Below, in pieces: positions 38,200 through 47,761 of a stretch of 64,000 nt of DNA. Position numbers and translations under genes: made by a program. This DNA comes from Actinosynnema pretiosum (GTDB lineage: Bacteria > Actinomycetota > Actinomycetes > Mycobacteriales > Pseudonocardiaceae). The stretch is from contig NZ_JAMTCF010000027.1 in assembly GCF_024171695.1 (NCBI RefSeq), positions 1 through 64,000 on the forward strand, in the 5' to 3' direction. Below the pieces are notes generated by a model. That model had not been told where the DNA came from. It did no database searches and worked only from the letters and a program-made list of their open reading frames with translations. Position 1 is the first letter of the stretch, and every line of letters starts with the position of its first letter.

Positions 38200-40647
38200 G
38201 TGAGTGCGATCCAGCCCGAGGACGTCGACCGGCTGCTGGCGGGGTCGCACCACGACCCCCACTCGGTGCTGGGGGTGCACGGCGTCGGTGGCGGCGCGGT
38301 CGCCCGCGCGCTGCGGCCGGGTGCGAGCGCGGTGTCGGTGCTGGTCGGGGACAAGAGGTTCGAGCTGGACCGGGTCGCCGACGGGCTGTTCGCGGGCGAG
38401 CTGCCCGAGCACCCCGGCGGCGACTACCGCCTGGAGGTGGACTACCGGGGGCACGTCGTCGAGGTGGACGACCCGTACCGGTGGCTGCCGACCGTGGGCG
38501 AGCTTGACCTGCACCTGATCGCCGAGGGCCGCCACGAGCGGCTGTGGGACGTGCTCGGCGCGCACCCGCGCAGCTACGACACCCCGCTGGGCGTGGTGCG
38601 GGGCGTGTCGTTCGCGGTGTGGGCGCCGACCGCGCGCGGCGTGCGGGTGTGCGGCGACTTCGACGGCTGGGACGGCCGCGCGAACCCGCTGCGCTCGCTG
38701 GGCTCCACCGGCGTCTGGGAGGTGTTCGTCCCGAACCTGCCGGTGGGCTCGCGGTACAAGTTCCGCATCCTGGGCGCGGACGGGGTCTGGCACGAGAAGG
38801 CCGACCCGATGGCGTTCGCGACCGAGACCCCGCCGCAGACCGCGTCGGTGGTGACCGAGTCGCTGCACGCGTGGAACGACGGCGAGTGGGAGGCCAGGCG
38901 CGACGCCACCCAGTGGGTGAACGCGCCGATGAGCGTCTACGAGGTGCACCTCGGGTCGTGGAAGCCGGAGAAGGACGGGCGCAGGCTCGGCTACCGGGAG
39001 CTGGCGGAGGAGCTGGCGGACTACGTGACCGAGGCGGGCTTCACGCACGTGGAGCTGCTGCCGGTGGCCGAGCACCCGTTCGGCGGGTCGTGGGGCTACC
39101 AGGTCACCTCGTACTACGCGCCCACCTCGCGGTTCGGCTCGCCGGACGACTTCAAGCACTTCGTGGACGTGCTGCACCAGCGCGGCATCGGCGTGATCGT
39201 GGACTGGGTGCCCGCGCACTTCCCGAAGGACGCGTGGGCGCTGGCGAAGTTCGACGGCACCCCGCTGTACGAGCACGCCGACCCCAGGCGCGGCGAGCAG
39301 CCCGACTGGGGCACGCTCGTGTTCGACTTCGGCCGCAACGAGGTGCGCAACTTCCTGGTCGCGAACGCGCTGTACTGGATCGAGGAGTTCCACGTCGACG
39401 GGCTGCGGGTCGACGCGGTGGCCTCGATGCTGTACCTGGACTACTCGCGCGAGGACGGCAAGTGGCTGCCGAACGAGTTCGGCGGCCGGGAGAACCTGGA
39501 CGCGGTGCGGTTCCTGCAGGAGCTGAACGCGACGGTGTACCGGCGGCACCCCGGCGTGGTGATGATCGCCGAGGAGTCCACGGCGTGGCCGGGCGTGTCG
39601 CGGCCGACGCACCTGGGCGGGCTGGGCTTCGGGTTCAAGTGGAACATGGGGTGGATGCACGACACCCTGCACTACCTGTCGCGCGAGCCGATCCACCGCT
39701 CGTTCCACCACAACGAGATCACCTTCTCGCTGGTGTACGCGTGGAGCGAGAACTTCGTGCTGCCGCTCTCGCACGACGAGGTGGTGCACGGGAAGGGCTC
39801 GCTGTGGCAGCGGATGCCCGGCGACGACTGGAACAAGGCGGCGGGGCTGCGCACCCTGCTGGCGTTCATGTGGGCGCACCCCGGCAAGCAGCTGCTGTTC
39901 ATGGGCGGCGAGTTCGGGCAGCCCGCGGAGTGGTCCGAGTCGAGGTCGCTGGACTGGCACCTGCTGGAGCAGCCGCTGCACGCGGGCGTGCGCAGGCTGG
40001 TGTCGGACGTGAACCGGGTGTACCGGGCCTCGCCCGCCCTGTACAGCGCCGACTCCAAGCCCGAGGGCTTCTCGTGGATCGACGCGAACGACTCGGGCGG
40101 GAACGTGCTGAGCTTCCTGCGGATCGGCGAGGACGGGTCGCTGCTGGCGTGCGTGGCGAACTTCTCCGGGCAGCCGCACCACGACTACCGGGTCGGCCTT
40201 CCGGTGCCCGGCCGGTGGCGCGAGGTGCTGAACACGGACTCCGCGCACTACGGCGGTTCCGGGGTGGGCAACCTGGGCGGTGTGGAGGCGGACGGGCGGC
40301 CGTGGCACGGGCGCCCGACGTCGGCGCTGCTCCAGCTGCCGCCGAACGGGGTGCTGTGGCTGGCGCCGGAGGACGGGCCCGAGGAGGTCGCGGCCGAGGC
40401 GGCGGAGGCGGTGCTGGCGGACGGGGCCGAGGGCGGCGTGGTGCTGGAGGCGGTGCTGGACGAGCTGCCCGAGGTGGAGGTCGTGCCGCCCGCCGAGGTC
40501 GTGCCCGCCGAGGTGGCGCCCGCCGAGCCCGCGCCCGTCACGCCCGTCGAGCCCGCGCCCGCCGAGGTGACGCCCGCGACGGCGCCGCCGGTGAAGGCCG
40601 GGACCACCGGGCTGGAGCCCTCGGGCGGCGAGCCCGCGAAGGCCTGA
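38200..40647 (+). CDS. glgB: 1,4-alpha-glucan branching enzyme GlgB (GH13) with an Ala-Pro-Val-Glu tail
   Basis: Adds alpha-1,6 branches to the glucan made by GlgE. The 815-residue protein has an N-terminal all-beta domain, CBM48 ([20 protein letters not shown]), nucleophile D405 ([14 protein letters not shown]), E458 ([10 protein letters not shown]), [16 protein letters not shown] and [12 protein letters not shown]. The catalytic protein ends near residue 727 ([16 protein letters not shown]). The last 85 or so residues ([20 protein letters not shown] and similar) are low complexity and are not part of the standard enzyme. GTG starts 7 bp after the pep2 stop. Confidence 0.95.
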   Translation: MSAIQPEDVDRLLAGSHHDPHSVLGVHGVGGGAVARALRPGASAVSVLVGDKRFELDRVADGLFAGELPEHPGGDYRLEVDYRGHVVEVDDPYRWLPTVGELDLHLIAEGRHERLWDVLGAHPRSYDTPLGVVRGVSFAVWAPTARGVRVCGDFDGWDGRANPLRSLGSTGVWEVFVPNLPVGSRYKFRILGADGVWHEKADPMAFATETPPQTASVVTESLHAWNDGEWEARRDATQWVNAPMSVYEVHLGSWKPEKDGRRLGYRELAEELADYVTEAGFTHVELLPVAEHPFGGSWGYQVTSYYAPTSRFGSPDDFKHFVDVLHQRGIGVIVDWVPAHFPKDAWALAKFDGTPLYEHADPRRGEQPDWGTLVFDFGRNEVRNFLVANALYWIEEFHVDGLRVDAVASMLYLDYSREDGKWLPNEFGGRENLDAVRFLQELNATVYRRHPGVVMIAEESTAWPGVSRPTHLGGLGFGFKWNMGWMHDTLHYLSREPIHRSFHHNEITFSLVYAWSENFVLPLSHDEVVHGKGSLWQRMPGDDWNKAAGLRTLLAFMWAHPGKQLLFMGGEFGQPAEWSESRSLDWHLLEQPLHAGVRRLVSDVNRVYRASPALYSADSKPEGFSWIDANDSGGNVLSFLRIGEDGSLLACVANFSGQPHHDYRVGLPVPGRWREVLNTDSAHYGGSGVGNLGGVEADGRPWHGRPTSALLQLPPNGVLWLAPEDGPEEVAAEAAEAVLADGAEGGVVLEAVLDELPEVEVVPPAEVVPAEVAPAEPAPVTPVEPAPAEVTPATAPPVKAGTTGLEPSGGEPAKA

Positions 40648-40662
40648 GGCGCGCGGACCGAC

Positions 40663-40703
40663 CGGAACGGCCGGGGGGCGGACGCCGCCTCCCGGCCGTT
40701 CCG
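40663..40703 (+). terminator. Terminator of the glgE-treS-pep2-glgB operon
   Basis: A perfect 13-bp stem CGGAACGGCCGGG/CCCGGCCGTTCCG with a 15-nt loop, 15 bp after the glgB stop. Confidence 0.75.
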
Positions 40704-40761
40704 CGTTCCCGGACTTCCCGGTCCGCTCCCCCGGAGGGTCCGAACGGGGCACAATGTGCCC

Positions 40762-42147
40762 ATGCTGCGCTCATCCGGTCGGCTGGTGGAAGTGGCCGCG
40801 CTGATCACCCTGGTGGCCCTGGTGAGCGGCTGCACGCAGCCCGTGCCGGGACGGCCGGTCGCGGGCGAGGGGGTCACCAGGGGCACGGTCGACACCTCGT
40901 TCATCCGGGGCGCCGACGGCAGCCCCATCGACCAGCTCGCCGCCGCCGCGATCACCGACGTCGAGGAGTTCTGGAAGACCGCCTTCCCGGAGACCTTCGG
41001 CGAGGACTGGAAGGAGCTGTCCGGCGGGTACTACTCGGTGGACACCAGCAGCCAGTCCGCCAAGCCGCCGCCGTGCACCGAGAAGGCGCTCGACGTGGAG
41101 GGCAACGCGTTCTACTGCCCGAGCGCCGACGCGATCGCCTGGGACCGGGCCGCGCTGCTGCCGGTGCTCCAGGACAGCTTCGGCGACTCGGCCGTGGTGA
41201 TCGTGCTCGCCCACGAGATGGGCCACGCCGTGCAGCGGCGCATGGGCATCACGCAGGAGCTGGAGCGCAGGCAGCCGGAGAAGTACCCGACCATCCTCAC
41301 CGAGGCGATGGCCGACTGCTACGCGGGCAACTTCCTCAAGTGGGTCAACGACGGCAAGGCCGAGCACCTGTCGATCGGGACCGAGTCGCTGGACTCGGCG
41401 CTCGGCGCGCTGATCACCTTCCGCGACCCGGTGGGCACCTCCGCCGCCGACCGCTCGGCGCACGGCAACGCGTTCGACCGGGTGTCCGCGTTCCAGGACG
41501 GCTACCAGCAGGGAACGAAGTTCTGCGCGGCCATGACCGTGGACAACCGGCCGTTCACCCAGCAGTCGTTCACCACCGCCGCCGACCAGAGCCGGGGCGG
41601 GAACCTGCCGTTCGCGGACATGCTCGACAGCGTCCTGCCCGACCTGACCGCCTACTACCAGGCCGTGGTGCAGCAGGCGGGCGGGCGGTGGACCGCGCCG
41701 AAGATCACCACGGTCGAGCAGGAGCCGGACTGCGCCGGTGACCAGGGGCCGATCGCGTTCTGCCCGGCCGACGCCGCCGTCGAGATCGACGTGAACGCCG
41801 AGCTGCCCAAGCTGCACGCCAGGATCGGCGACTACGCCACCGGCGTGCTGCTGGCCAGCCGGTACGGGCTGGCCGCGCTGGCGGCCACCGGCAAGCCTGT
41901 TGAGGGCGACGGGGCGGCGGAGAGCGCGCTGTGCCTGGCGGGCGCCTACACCCGCGAGGTGTTCAGCAGGCAGCAGGGCTTCGGGCTCTCCCCCGGCGAC
42001 CTGGACGAGGCCGTGCAGGTGCTGCTGGCCCACGACTACGCGGGCCGCGACGCGGAGGGCGGGTCGGCGGTGGGGCCGGGGTTCAAGCGGGTCGAGGTGT
42101 TCCGGACCGGGGTGCTCGAAGGGCTCCCCCGGTGCGGGCTCGCCTGA
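40762..42147 (+). CDS. Lipoprotein neutral zinc metallopeptidase
   Basis: A 461-residue protein. A signal peptide with lipobox ALVSGC puts the lipidated cysteine at about residue 25. The zinc motif VLAHEMGHAVQRR (H151, E152, H155) and the downstream EAMADCYAGNFLKW glutamate (third ligand) match the YpfJ-type neutral zinc peptidase family. It presumably acts on the outer face of the membrane. ATG at 40762 is preferred; GTG at 40756 is possible. A paralogue lies 0.8 kb downstream. Paired cysteines in the ectodomain suggest disulfides. Confidence 0.82.
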   Translation: MLRSSGRLVEVAALITLVALVSGCTQPVPGRPVAGEGVTRGTVDTSFIRGADGSPIDQLAAAAITDVEEFWKTAFPETFGEDWKELSGGYYSVDTSSQSAKPPPCTEKALDVEGNAFYCPSADAIAWDRAALLPVLQDSFGDSAVVIVLAHEMGHAVQRRMGITQELERRQPEKYPTILTEAMADCYAGNFLKWVNDGKAEHLSIGTESLDSALGALITFRDPVGTSAADRSAHGNAFDRVSAFQDGYQQGTKFCAAMTVDNRPFTQQSFTTAADQSRGGNLPFADMLDSVLPDLTAYYQAVVQQAGGRWTAPKITTVEQEPDCAGDQGPIAFCPADAAVEIDVNAELPKLHARIGDYATGVLLASRYGLAALAATGKPVEGDGAAESALCLAGAYTREVFSRQQGFGLSPGDLDEAVQVLLAHDYAGRDAEGGSAVGPGFKRVEVFRTGVLEGLPRCGLA

Positions 42148-42152
42148 CGGGC

Positions 42153-42740
42153 TCAGACGAGCAGCGCGCGGATCACGGCCTTGAGGCGCGCGGCGGCGGT
42201 GTCCGCGCGCAGCGCCTCGGTGGACGCGAGCAGGAACCCCCTCGGCGCGTGCCGCCACAGGTCGCCCGCGACCGGGAGCTCCACGATCCGCAGGTCGAAC
42301 AGCGGGGCCTCGCCGCCCCGCTCGGCGGTGAGCTCGTCCACGGCCTGCCACGCGGGCAGGGCGGAGCGGGTGCAGCGCAGCCCCGCCGCCTCCTCGTCCA
42401 GCCGCCTGGCCCGCGACCACCGGGCGGACGCCGACCGCAACCGGTCCTCGTGCGCGGCCAGCCCGGCCGGGAACCCGCGCCACCCGTCGCCGGGGCGGTC
42501 CCGCGCGGGCTCGCGCGGGAACAGGTCGACCCACCAGTCCTCCCAGTCGGCGGTGACCCGGAGCAGGTCCAGCTCGGCGGTGGGCAGCAGGTCCGCGTCG
42601 GGCAGGGGCCGGTCCAGCGGCGGCACGGCGGGCGCGAGCACCTGCTCCAGCCCGAGCGCGGCGCGGACGTGCAGGGCGAACCCGACCTCCCCGCTGGTGT
42701 CGAGCGCGACCCGCCAGCTGGGCCTCCCGGCGAACCTCAT
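42153..42740 (-). CDS. Hypothetical protein, 195 residues
   Basis: A soluble protein rich in Arg, Ala and Trp (VTADWEDWWVDLFPREPARD) with no recognised motif. ATG at 42740 is 6 nt after a minus-strand TAGCGT box, which supports it as a real leaderless gene. It lies tail to tail with the first zinc peptidase, 5 bp away, and head to head with the second. I do not recognise the family. Confidence 0.65.
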   Translation of the reverse strand: MRFAGRPSWRVALDTSGEVGFALHVRAALGLEQVLAPAVPPLDRPLPDADLLPTAELDLLRVTADWEDWWVDLFPREPARDRPGDGWRGFPAGLAAHEDRLRSASARWSRARRLDEEAAGLRCTRSALPAWQAVDELTAERGGEAPLFDLRIVELPVAGDLWRHAPRGFLLASTEALRADTAAARLKAVIRALLV

Positions 42741-42746
42741 GGTCGG

Positions 42747-42752
42747 ACGCTA
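42747..42752 (-). promoter_or_regulatory. -10 box TAGCGT, leaderless start of the 195-residue gene
   Basis: Minus-strand TAGCGT followed by CCGACC and the ATG. The same hexamer precedes the DegV gene and the TPR-like membrane protein gene. Confidence 0.55.
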
Positions 42753-42960
42753 TCCAGGACCTCACACCCCTGGGTGAATGATCACCCTGTTGGGCGCGAA
42801 GCGATGGGCGACCCCGGCGGGGGTCCGGCACGCGCTGTGTCGCAGGACACCGCGCTCCTGACTCCCGCCCGGACCGGACTGGGGGCGAAGTAGGGTGCGC
42901 GGAGCGGGGCCGGTGGCCCGGTTGTCAGGTTGGCGCGGATCTGGACGGGGCTTGGGCATC

Positions 42961-44409
42961 ATGGCTCGACGGACGGGCAAGGGCGCGGCGCTCGTCGCGG
43001 TGCTGGCGGTGGCCGCGCTGCTCAGCGGCTGCACCGAGGTGGTGACGGGGCAGGGGCGGATGATGCCGCCCGACGCGTCGAAGGTGTCCGGTCTGGACAT
43101 CACCACGGGGGAGAGCGGCCCCAAGCCGGGGGTGCCGGACGCGGACCTGCGGGTCGAGAACAGCGACGGCGGCGAGATGGACCGGCTGGCGATCAACGCG
43201 CTGGCCGACGTGGAGCAGTACTGGACCGAGCACCTGCCGAAGAGCTTCGGCGGGCGCGAGTTCCAGACCGTGAAGCGCCTGGTGTCCTACGACTCGACCG
43301 GTCGGGGCGTCGAGATCTGCCGGATCAACACGGCGGGCGTGCCCAACGCGTTCTACTGCTCGCTGGACGACAGCATCGCCTGGGACCGGGGCGACCTGCT
43401 GCCGATGCTGCACGAGGCGTTCGGGCCCATGGCCGTGGTGACCGTGCTCGCCCACGAGATGGGCCACGCGATCCAGTACAAGCTCGGCCCGGACGGCGGC
43501 ATCACCCAGGCCACCAGCAGCATCGTCAAGGAGCAGCAGGCCGACTGCTACGCGGGCAACTTCTTCCGCTGGGTCGCCGAGGGCAAGTCCGAGCACTTCC
43601 GGATCTCCACCGGGCCCGGCCTGAACCAGGTGCTCCAGACGATGTTCTTCATCAAGGACGCGGCGGGCACCAGCGCCGAGAAGCGCGGCGCGCACGGCAG
43701 CGCGTTCGACCGGGTCACCGCGTTCCAGTTCGGCTTCGCGGGCGACCCGAAGCGGTGCTCGGAGATCGACGAGGCCGAGGTCCAGGAGCGGATCACCCAG
43801 CAGCGGTTCAGCTCGAAGGACACCGACTCCGGCATGGGCATGGGCAACCTGCGGGTCGACGAGCGGAAGGTCCTCGACAAGCTGGAGGCCAGCCTGCGCG
43901 ACGCCTACAAGCAGAGCGGCGCCACCCCGCCCGCGCTCAAGGAGACCATGGTCGACTGCGCGGACGCGGAGGAGACGCTGCCCGCGTCGTACTGCCCGGC
44001 CACGAACGTGATCGCGGTGGACCTGGTGGAGCTGGTGAAGATCGGCACGCCGACCAAGCGCGGGCAGACCGGCGGCATCGGGGACTTCGCGGCGTTCGCC
44101 GAGATCGCGTCGCGGTACGCGCTGTCGATCCAGAAGGCCACCGGGTACGCGCTGGCCGGTCCCGCCGCCGGGCTGCGCACGGCTTGCCTGACCGGGTACT
44201 GGGCCGGGACGACGGACAAGGAGGGCGTGGAGCTGCGCCTGTCGTCGGGCGACCTGGACGAGGCGGTGGCGGAGCTGCTGGCCGAGGGGAGCCTGATCGC
44301 GGCGGACGTGAACGGCTCCTCGGTGCCGTCCGGGTTCGCGCGGGTGGAGGCGTTCCGCGACGGGTTCTTCGAGGGCTCCGGGCTGTGCACGCGGAAGTAC
44401 GGGAGCTGA
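42961..44409 (+). CDS. Lipoprotein neutral zinc metallopeptidase, second copy
   Basis: A 482-residue paralogue of the peptidase at 40762. The signal peptide has lipobox ALLSGC. The zinc site is VLAHEMGHAIQYK (H165, E166, H169), followed by EQQADCYAGNFFRW. The middle and end also align (AHGSAFDRVTAFQFGF, LSSGDLDEAVAELL, SGFARVEAFRDG). ATG at 42961 begins the signal sequence; TAGGGT at 42889-42894 may be its -10 box, giving a leader of about 60 nt. A strong terminator follows. Confidence 0.83.
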   Translation: MARRTGKGAALVAVLAVAALLSGCTEVVTGQGRMMPPDASKVSGLDITTGESGPKPGVPDADLRVENSDGGEMDRLAINALADVEQYWTEHLPKSFGGREFQTVKRLVSYDSTGRGVEICRINTAGVPNAFYCSLDDSIAWDRGDLLPMLHEAFGPMAVVTVLAHEMGHAIQYKLGPDGGITQATSSIVKEQQADCYAGNFFRWVAEGKSEHFRISTGPGLNQVLQTMFFIKDAAGTSAEKRGAHGSAFDRVTAFQFGFAGDPKRCSEIDEAEVQERITQQRFSSKDTDSGMGMGNLRVDERKVLDKLEASLRDAYKQSGATPPALKETMVDCADAEETLPASYCPATNVIAVDLVELVKIGTPTKRGQTGGIGDFAAFAEIASRYALSIQKATGYALAGPAAGLRTACLTGYWAGTTDKEGVELRLSSGDLDEAVAELLAEGSLIAADVNGSSVPSGFARVEAFRDGFFEGSGLCTRKYGS

Positions 44410-44421
44410 GGACGGCTCGAC

Positions 44422-44463
44422 GCGCCGAGGGGCCGCCGGGAGATCCCGGCGGCCCCTCGGCGC
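44422..44463. terminator. Strong bidirectional terminator
   Basis: A perfect 20-bp stem (GCGCCGAGGGGCCGCCGGGA with its complement) and a 2-nt apparent loop, followed by TTTCC. It separates the convergent zinc peptidase and thioredoxin-TPR genes. Confidence 0.85.
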
Positions 44464-44473
44464 TTTCCGGCTG

Positions 44474-45445
44474 CTAGTAGAGCGCGCTGGCGAGGTTGCG
44501 GCGGGCCTTGGCCACGTCCGGGTCGTCCGCCGGGAACAGCTCGAACAGGGCGATCAGGTGGTTGCGCACCTTGTCGCGGTCGTCGCCGAAGACCCGGCGG
44601 ACGGTGTCCACGAGCCGCTTGAACGCCTGCTCGACCTCCTGGCTGACGATCTGCACGTCGGCGGCGGCGAGCTGCGCGTCCAGGTCGTCCGGGTTCGCGT
44701 CGGCGGTGGCCACCACGTTCGGGTCCAGGCTCTCGACCCGCGCGGTGAACCGGACCTGGGCGAGCGCCGCCTTGGCCTCGGCGTTGCCCGGCTCGGCGGA
44801 CAGGACCGCCTCGTAGGCGGCCTCGGCTGCGGCGAAGTCGCCCTCCTCGAAGGCGGCCTCGGCCGCGGCGAAGCGCGGGTCCTCCGGCTCGGGCGCGGGC
44901 GCGCCGCCCCGGTTCGCCTCGGCCGCCGCGATGCCGGGGAGGCGGTCGCGGAGGGCGTCGAGCAGGCGGTCGATCCACTGGGCGATCTCGGCCTCGGGCA
45001 GCGGACCGGCGAACGCGTCGATCGGCTGGCCGCCCGCGACCGCGACGACCGTGGGAACCGACTGCACGCCGAACAGCTGGCCGATGCGCGGGCTGGCGTC
45101 CAGGTCGACCCTGGCGAGCAGCCAGGAGCCGCCGCCCGCCTCGGCCAGGCGCTCCAGCACCGGGGAGAGCTGCCCGGCCTCGGGGCTCCACGACGCGGTC
45201 AGCTCGACCACGACGGGGATCTCCAGGGAGCGCTCCACCACCGGTTGGAAGGTGGCCTCGGTGACGTCGACGACCCACTGGCTCGGTGCGCCGGAACCGG
45301 CTCCGGGGGCGGCGGACGCGCCGGGGGGCGGCGCCGCGGCGCGCTGCCGGGCCGCGTCGGCCCGCGCCTTGATCGCGCCGAGGTCGACCGCCCCGGACAG
45401 CGCGGCGGACAGTGCTGCGGTCTTGCGAGGGTCTGGCCTTGTCAC
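44474..45445 (-). CDS. Thioredoxin-fold/TPR protein (CnoX/YbbN-like) lacking the CXXC motif
   Basis: A 323-residue protein. The thioredoxin fold runs from about residue 57 ([20 protein letters not shown]) to 165. The active-site position reads [10 protein letters not shown], so both catalytic cysteines are missing; the cis-Pro segment [11 protein letters not shown] is kept. The C-terminal 130 residues are TPR-like and include the [20 protein letters not shown] block typical of YbbN. Such proteins act as holdases or chaperonin partners rather than reductases. In M. tuberculosis the homologue (Rv1324) is also near glgB-glgE-glgP. Confidence 0.85.
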   Translation of the reverse strand: MTRPDPRKTAALSAALSGAVDLGAIKARADAARQRAAAPPPGASAAPGAGSGAPSQWVVDVTEATFQPVVERSLEIPVVVELTASWSPEAGQLSPVLERLAEAGGGSWLLARVDLDASPRIGQLFGVQSVPTVVAVAGGQPIDAFAGPLPEAEIAQWIDRLLDALRDRLPGIAAAEANRGGAPAPEPEDPRFAAAEAAFEEGDFAAAEAAYEAVLSAEPGNAEAKAALAQVRFTARVESLDPNVVATADANPDDLDAQLAAADVQIVSQEVEQAFKRLVDTVRRVFGDDRDKVRNHLIALFELFPADDPDVAKARRNLASALY

Positions 45446-45466
45446 GCTCCCATCCTGGCACGAGTC

Positions 45467-46756
45467 CTAGCCGGGGAGGTCGCGGACCGGGTCGATCGCC
45501 ATCGGGTTGTCGCGCATCACCTCGTTGCGCGCCCCGATGGTCAGGGCGAGCGGGGTGAGCAAGTCGCTCAACCGGGTGGTCCCCGCGACGCCGAGCACCC
45601 GCCACGGCCGCTCGGCGACGGCGTCGGTGACCCGCTCGACCTGCTCCCGCAGGGCGATCCCGGCGGTGGTGAGCACGACCTGGCGCTCGGGGGTGGGGGG
45701 AGGCGGGGAGGCCGGGCGGTCGGCGGGGGTGGCGCGGCCGGTGCGGTCGACCTGCCAGGCGGGTTCGGGGTGGCCTGCGGGTTCGGCGGGGGTGGCGCGG
45801 CCTGCGGAGTCGACCTGCCAGGCCGGTTCGGCGGGGTCGGCACGTCCACCCAACCGGTTCGGGTCGCCCCCGCTGCCCGTCCCCCGCTCCCGGCTCTCCG
45901 CCTCGCCCTCCTGCTCCCCTGTCCCCTGCTCCCGGCTCCCCGCCTCGCCCTCCTGCTCCCCCGTCCCCCGCTCCCGCTCCTGCTCCCGCTCGGCCGGTTC
46001 GGCGGCGGGCCTGGCGTACCCGGTGACCGGTTCGGTCTCGGCGGGCTCGTGCTCCAGCAGGCCGCGCTCGGCCAGCCGCTCCTCGGCCTCGGCCCACTCC
46101 CGCGCCGACCAGCCGCGCGCCAGGCGCAGCCGGGTGGGGTCGAGGGCGCGGTCGGCGGCGAACAGCACCAGCGCCTCGCACGGGTCCAGGTCGGCCGCGA
46201 CCAGCGCGGCCACGTGGCCGTCCCCCCTGGACTCGCGCAGCACCGCCGTCGCCTGCCACAGCGCGAGGTGCGCCTCCCGAGGCCTGCCGAGCGCCCGGTT
46301 CGCGGCGGCGAGCGGGCGCCCGGCGACCGGTGCGGCCTCGGCGGCGGCCCAGGCCAGGTCGGCGGCCTCGGCCAGGTGCCCGCTGGTGGCGAGGTCGCCG
46401 AGGTCGAGCGCCGCGCGCCCGCCGTCCAGGTCGGTGGGCGCGGGGTCGAGCAGCCTGCGCAGCGCCCCGTCGACCCCGCGCAGCCGGGCGGCGAGGAAGT
46501 CGGCGGGCGCGGCGTCGCGCCAAGCCGTCGGCACGGCCCTGGCGACCATGTCCGGGTGGAAGCTGTAGAAGGTCGCCGCGACCACCTCGGGCGGGGCCGC
46601 GCCGAGCGGCGCGGCCCGCATCCCGAAGTACCCGGTCCAGTGCCGCGCGCAGCCCAGCTCCTTCGCGGCGGCCTTGCTCTCGGGCGTGAAGTACGTGACC
46701 GCGTGGTACGGCTCGTACCTCAGCCATAACCGCCGGGCCGCTCCGCTCCCGCTCAT
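45467..46756 (-). CDS. SCO6745-family protein with a low-complexity insertion
   Basis: A 429-residue protein. The N-terminal part ([59 protein letters not shown]) and the C-terminal part ([29 protein letters not shown]) match the SCO6745 family, usually about 290 residues. Between them, about residues 270-370, is an insertion of repeated Gly-Thr-Gly-Glu-Gln-Glu-Gly-Glu-Ala and [12 protein letters not shown] units. ATG at 46756 overlaps the stop of the upstream gene (ATGA). Function unknown; winged-helix character has been suggested for the family. Confidence 0.75.
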   Translation of the reverse strand: MSGSGAARRLWLRYEPYHAVTYFTPESKAAAKELGCARHWTGYFGMRAAPLGAAPPEVVAATFYSFHPDMVARAVPTAWRDAAPADFLAARLRGVDGALRRLLDPAPTDLDGGRAALDLGDLATSGHLAEAADLAWAAAEAAPVAGRPLAAANRALGRPREAHLALWQATAVLRESRGDGHVAALVAADLDPCEALVLFAADRALDPTRLRLARGWSAREWAEAEERLAERGLLEHEPAETEPVTGYARPAAEPAEREQERERGTGEQEGEAGSREQGTGEQEGEAESRERGTGSGGDPNRLGGRADPAEPAWQVDSAGRATPAEPAGHPEPAWQVDRTGRATPADRPASPPPPTPERQVVLTTAGIALREQVERVTDAVAERPWRVLGVAGTTRLSDLLTPLALTIGARNEVMRDNPMAIDPVRDLPG

Positions 46757-47085
46757 CCCCGCTCCCCCTCGGACTCCGCCTCCGCGCCGCCTGCGGCGAG
46801 GTGCTGCTCGACCCGCGCCACCTTGGCCGCCATCTGCCCGGTGTGCCCCGGCCGGATGTCGGCCTTCAGCACCAGGCTGACCCTGGGCGCCCGCGCCCGC
46901 ACGGCATCGGTGGCGCGCTTGACGACGTCCATCACCTCGTCCCACTCGCCCTCGACGAGCGTGAACATCGCGTTGGTCTCGTTGGGCAGCCCCGACTCGC
47001 GCACCACCCTGACCGCCTCGGCGACCGCTTCCGCGACGCTGTCCGACTCCCCGCCGAGCGGGCTGACGCTGAACGCGACGAGCAC
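46753..47085 (-). CDS. MTH1187/YkoF-type thiamine-binding domain protein
   Basis: A 110-residue small protein of the thiamine-binding (PF01910-type) family: [20 protein letters not shown] at the N-terminus and [20 protein letters not shown] in the middle. Such proteins form ferredoxin-like tetramers. GTG at 47085 is chosen because AGGAGG lies 6 nt earlier. It diverges from the MarR gene across 46 bp, so MarR may control it. It is translationally coupled to the SCO6745-type gene. Confidence 0.8.
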   Translation of the reverse strand: MLVAFSVSPLGGESDSVAEAVAEAVRVVRESGLPNETNAMFTLVEGEWDEVMDVVKRATDAVRARAPRVSLVLKADIRPGHTGQMAAKVARVEQHLAAGGAEAESEGERG

Positions 47086-47119
47086 AACTGCCTCCTGAAC
47101 GATTCGCGGTACCCACTGG

Positions 47120-47125
47120 TAGCTT
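47120..47125 (+). promoter_or_regulatory. -10 box TAGCTT, leaderless start of the marR gene
   Basis: TAGCTT is followed by 6 nt and the ATG at 47132. It lies inside the 46-bp divergent region, so an operator here would affect both genes. Confidence 0.55.
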
Positions 47126-47131
47126 CGGGTC

Positions 47132-47635
47132 ATGACGCACCGGCCACTTCCCTTCGACCCCATCGCGCGCGCCGCCGAGCTGTGGGAGAAGCGGATCGGG
47201 CCGTCCCCGTCGATGGCGGCGGTGACGAGCGTCATGCGGGTACAGCAAATCATCCAGTCCGCCGTGGACGCCTCCCTCAAACCGCACAACCTGACCTTCG
47301 CCCGCTACGAGGCGCTGGTGCTGCTGACGTTCTCCAAGTCGGGCAGCGTGCCGATGCGCGTGATGGGCGAGCGCCTGCAACTGCACCCGACGAGCGTGAC
47401 GAACATCGTGGACCGCCTGGAGGCCGACGGCCTGGTCCGCCGCACCCCGCACCCGACCGACCGGCGCACCACGCTGATCCAGCTCACCGAGGCCGGTCAC
47501 GAGCGGCGCGAGGCGGCGACGAAGGCGGTGATCGACGTGAACTTCGGCATCCACGGGCTGACCGAGCGGCAGACCGAGCAGTTGACGGAGCTGCTGTCGA
47601 AGGTCAGGCGCGCGGCGGGGGACTTCGAGGACTGA
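47132..47635 (+). CDS. MarR family transcriptional regulator
   Basis: A 167-residue winged-helix regulator: [20 protein letters not shown] is the recognition helix region, [20 protein letters not shown] is the wing with the DRR motif, and [20 protein letters not shown] is the dimer helix. Unlike most MarR genes it begins with about 40 residues ([20 protein letters not shown]) before the first helix. It is divergent from the thiamine-binding-type gene. The ligand cannot be predicted. Confidence 0.92.
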   Translation: MTHRPLPFDPIARAAELWEKRIGPSPSMAAVTSVMRVQQIIQSAVDASLKPHNLTFARYEALVLLTFSKSGSVPMRVMGERLQLHPTSVTNIVDRLEADGLVRRTPHPTDRRTTLIQLTEAGHERREAATKAVIDVNFGIHGLTERQTEQLTELLSKVRRAAGDFED

Positions 47636-47748
47636 GCGGCGGGGCGGTCGCCGGGTCCGCTCGCCCGTCCACCGCCGCCCGCCGCCCGTTCCCCCGATCG
47701 CCGTTCCCCCACCCGCGTTAATCTCTTCTCCGCCGCCCCGTCCGCTCC

Positions 47749-47754
47749 TACCTT
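47749..47754 (+). promoter_or_regulatory. -10 box TACCTT, leaderless start of the phosphotransferase-like gene
   Basis: TACCTT is followed by 7 nt and the ATG at 47762. Confidence 0.5.
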
Positions 47755-47761
47755 GACCGTC

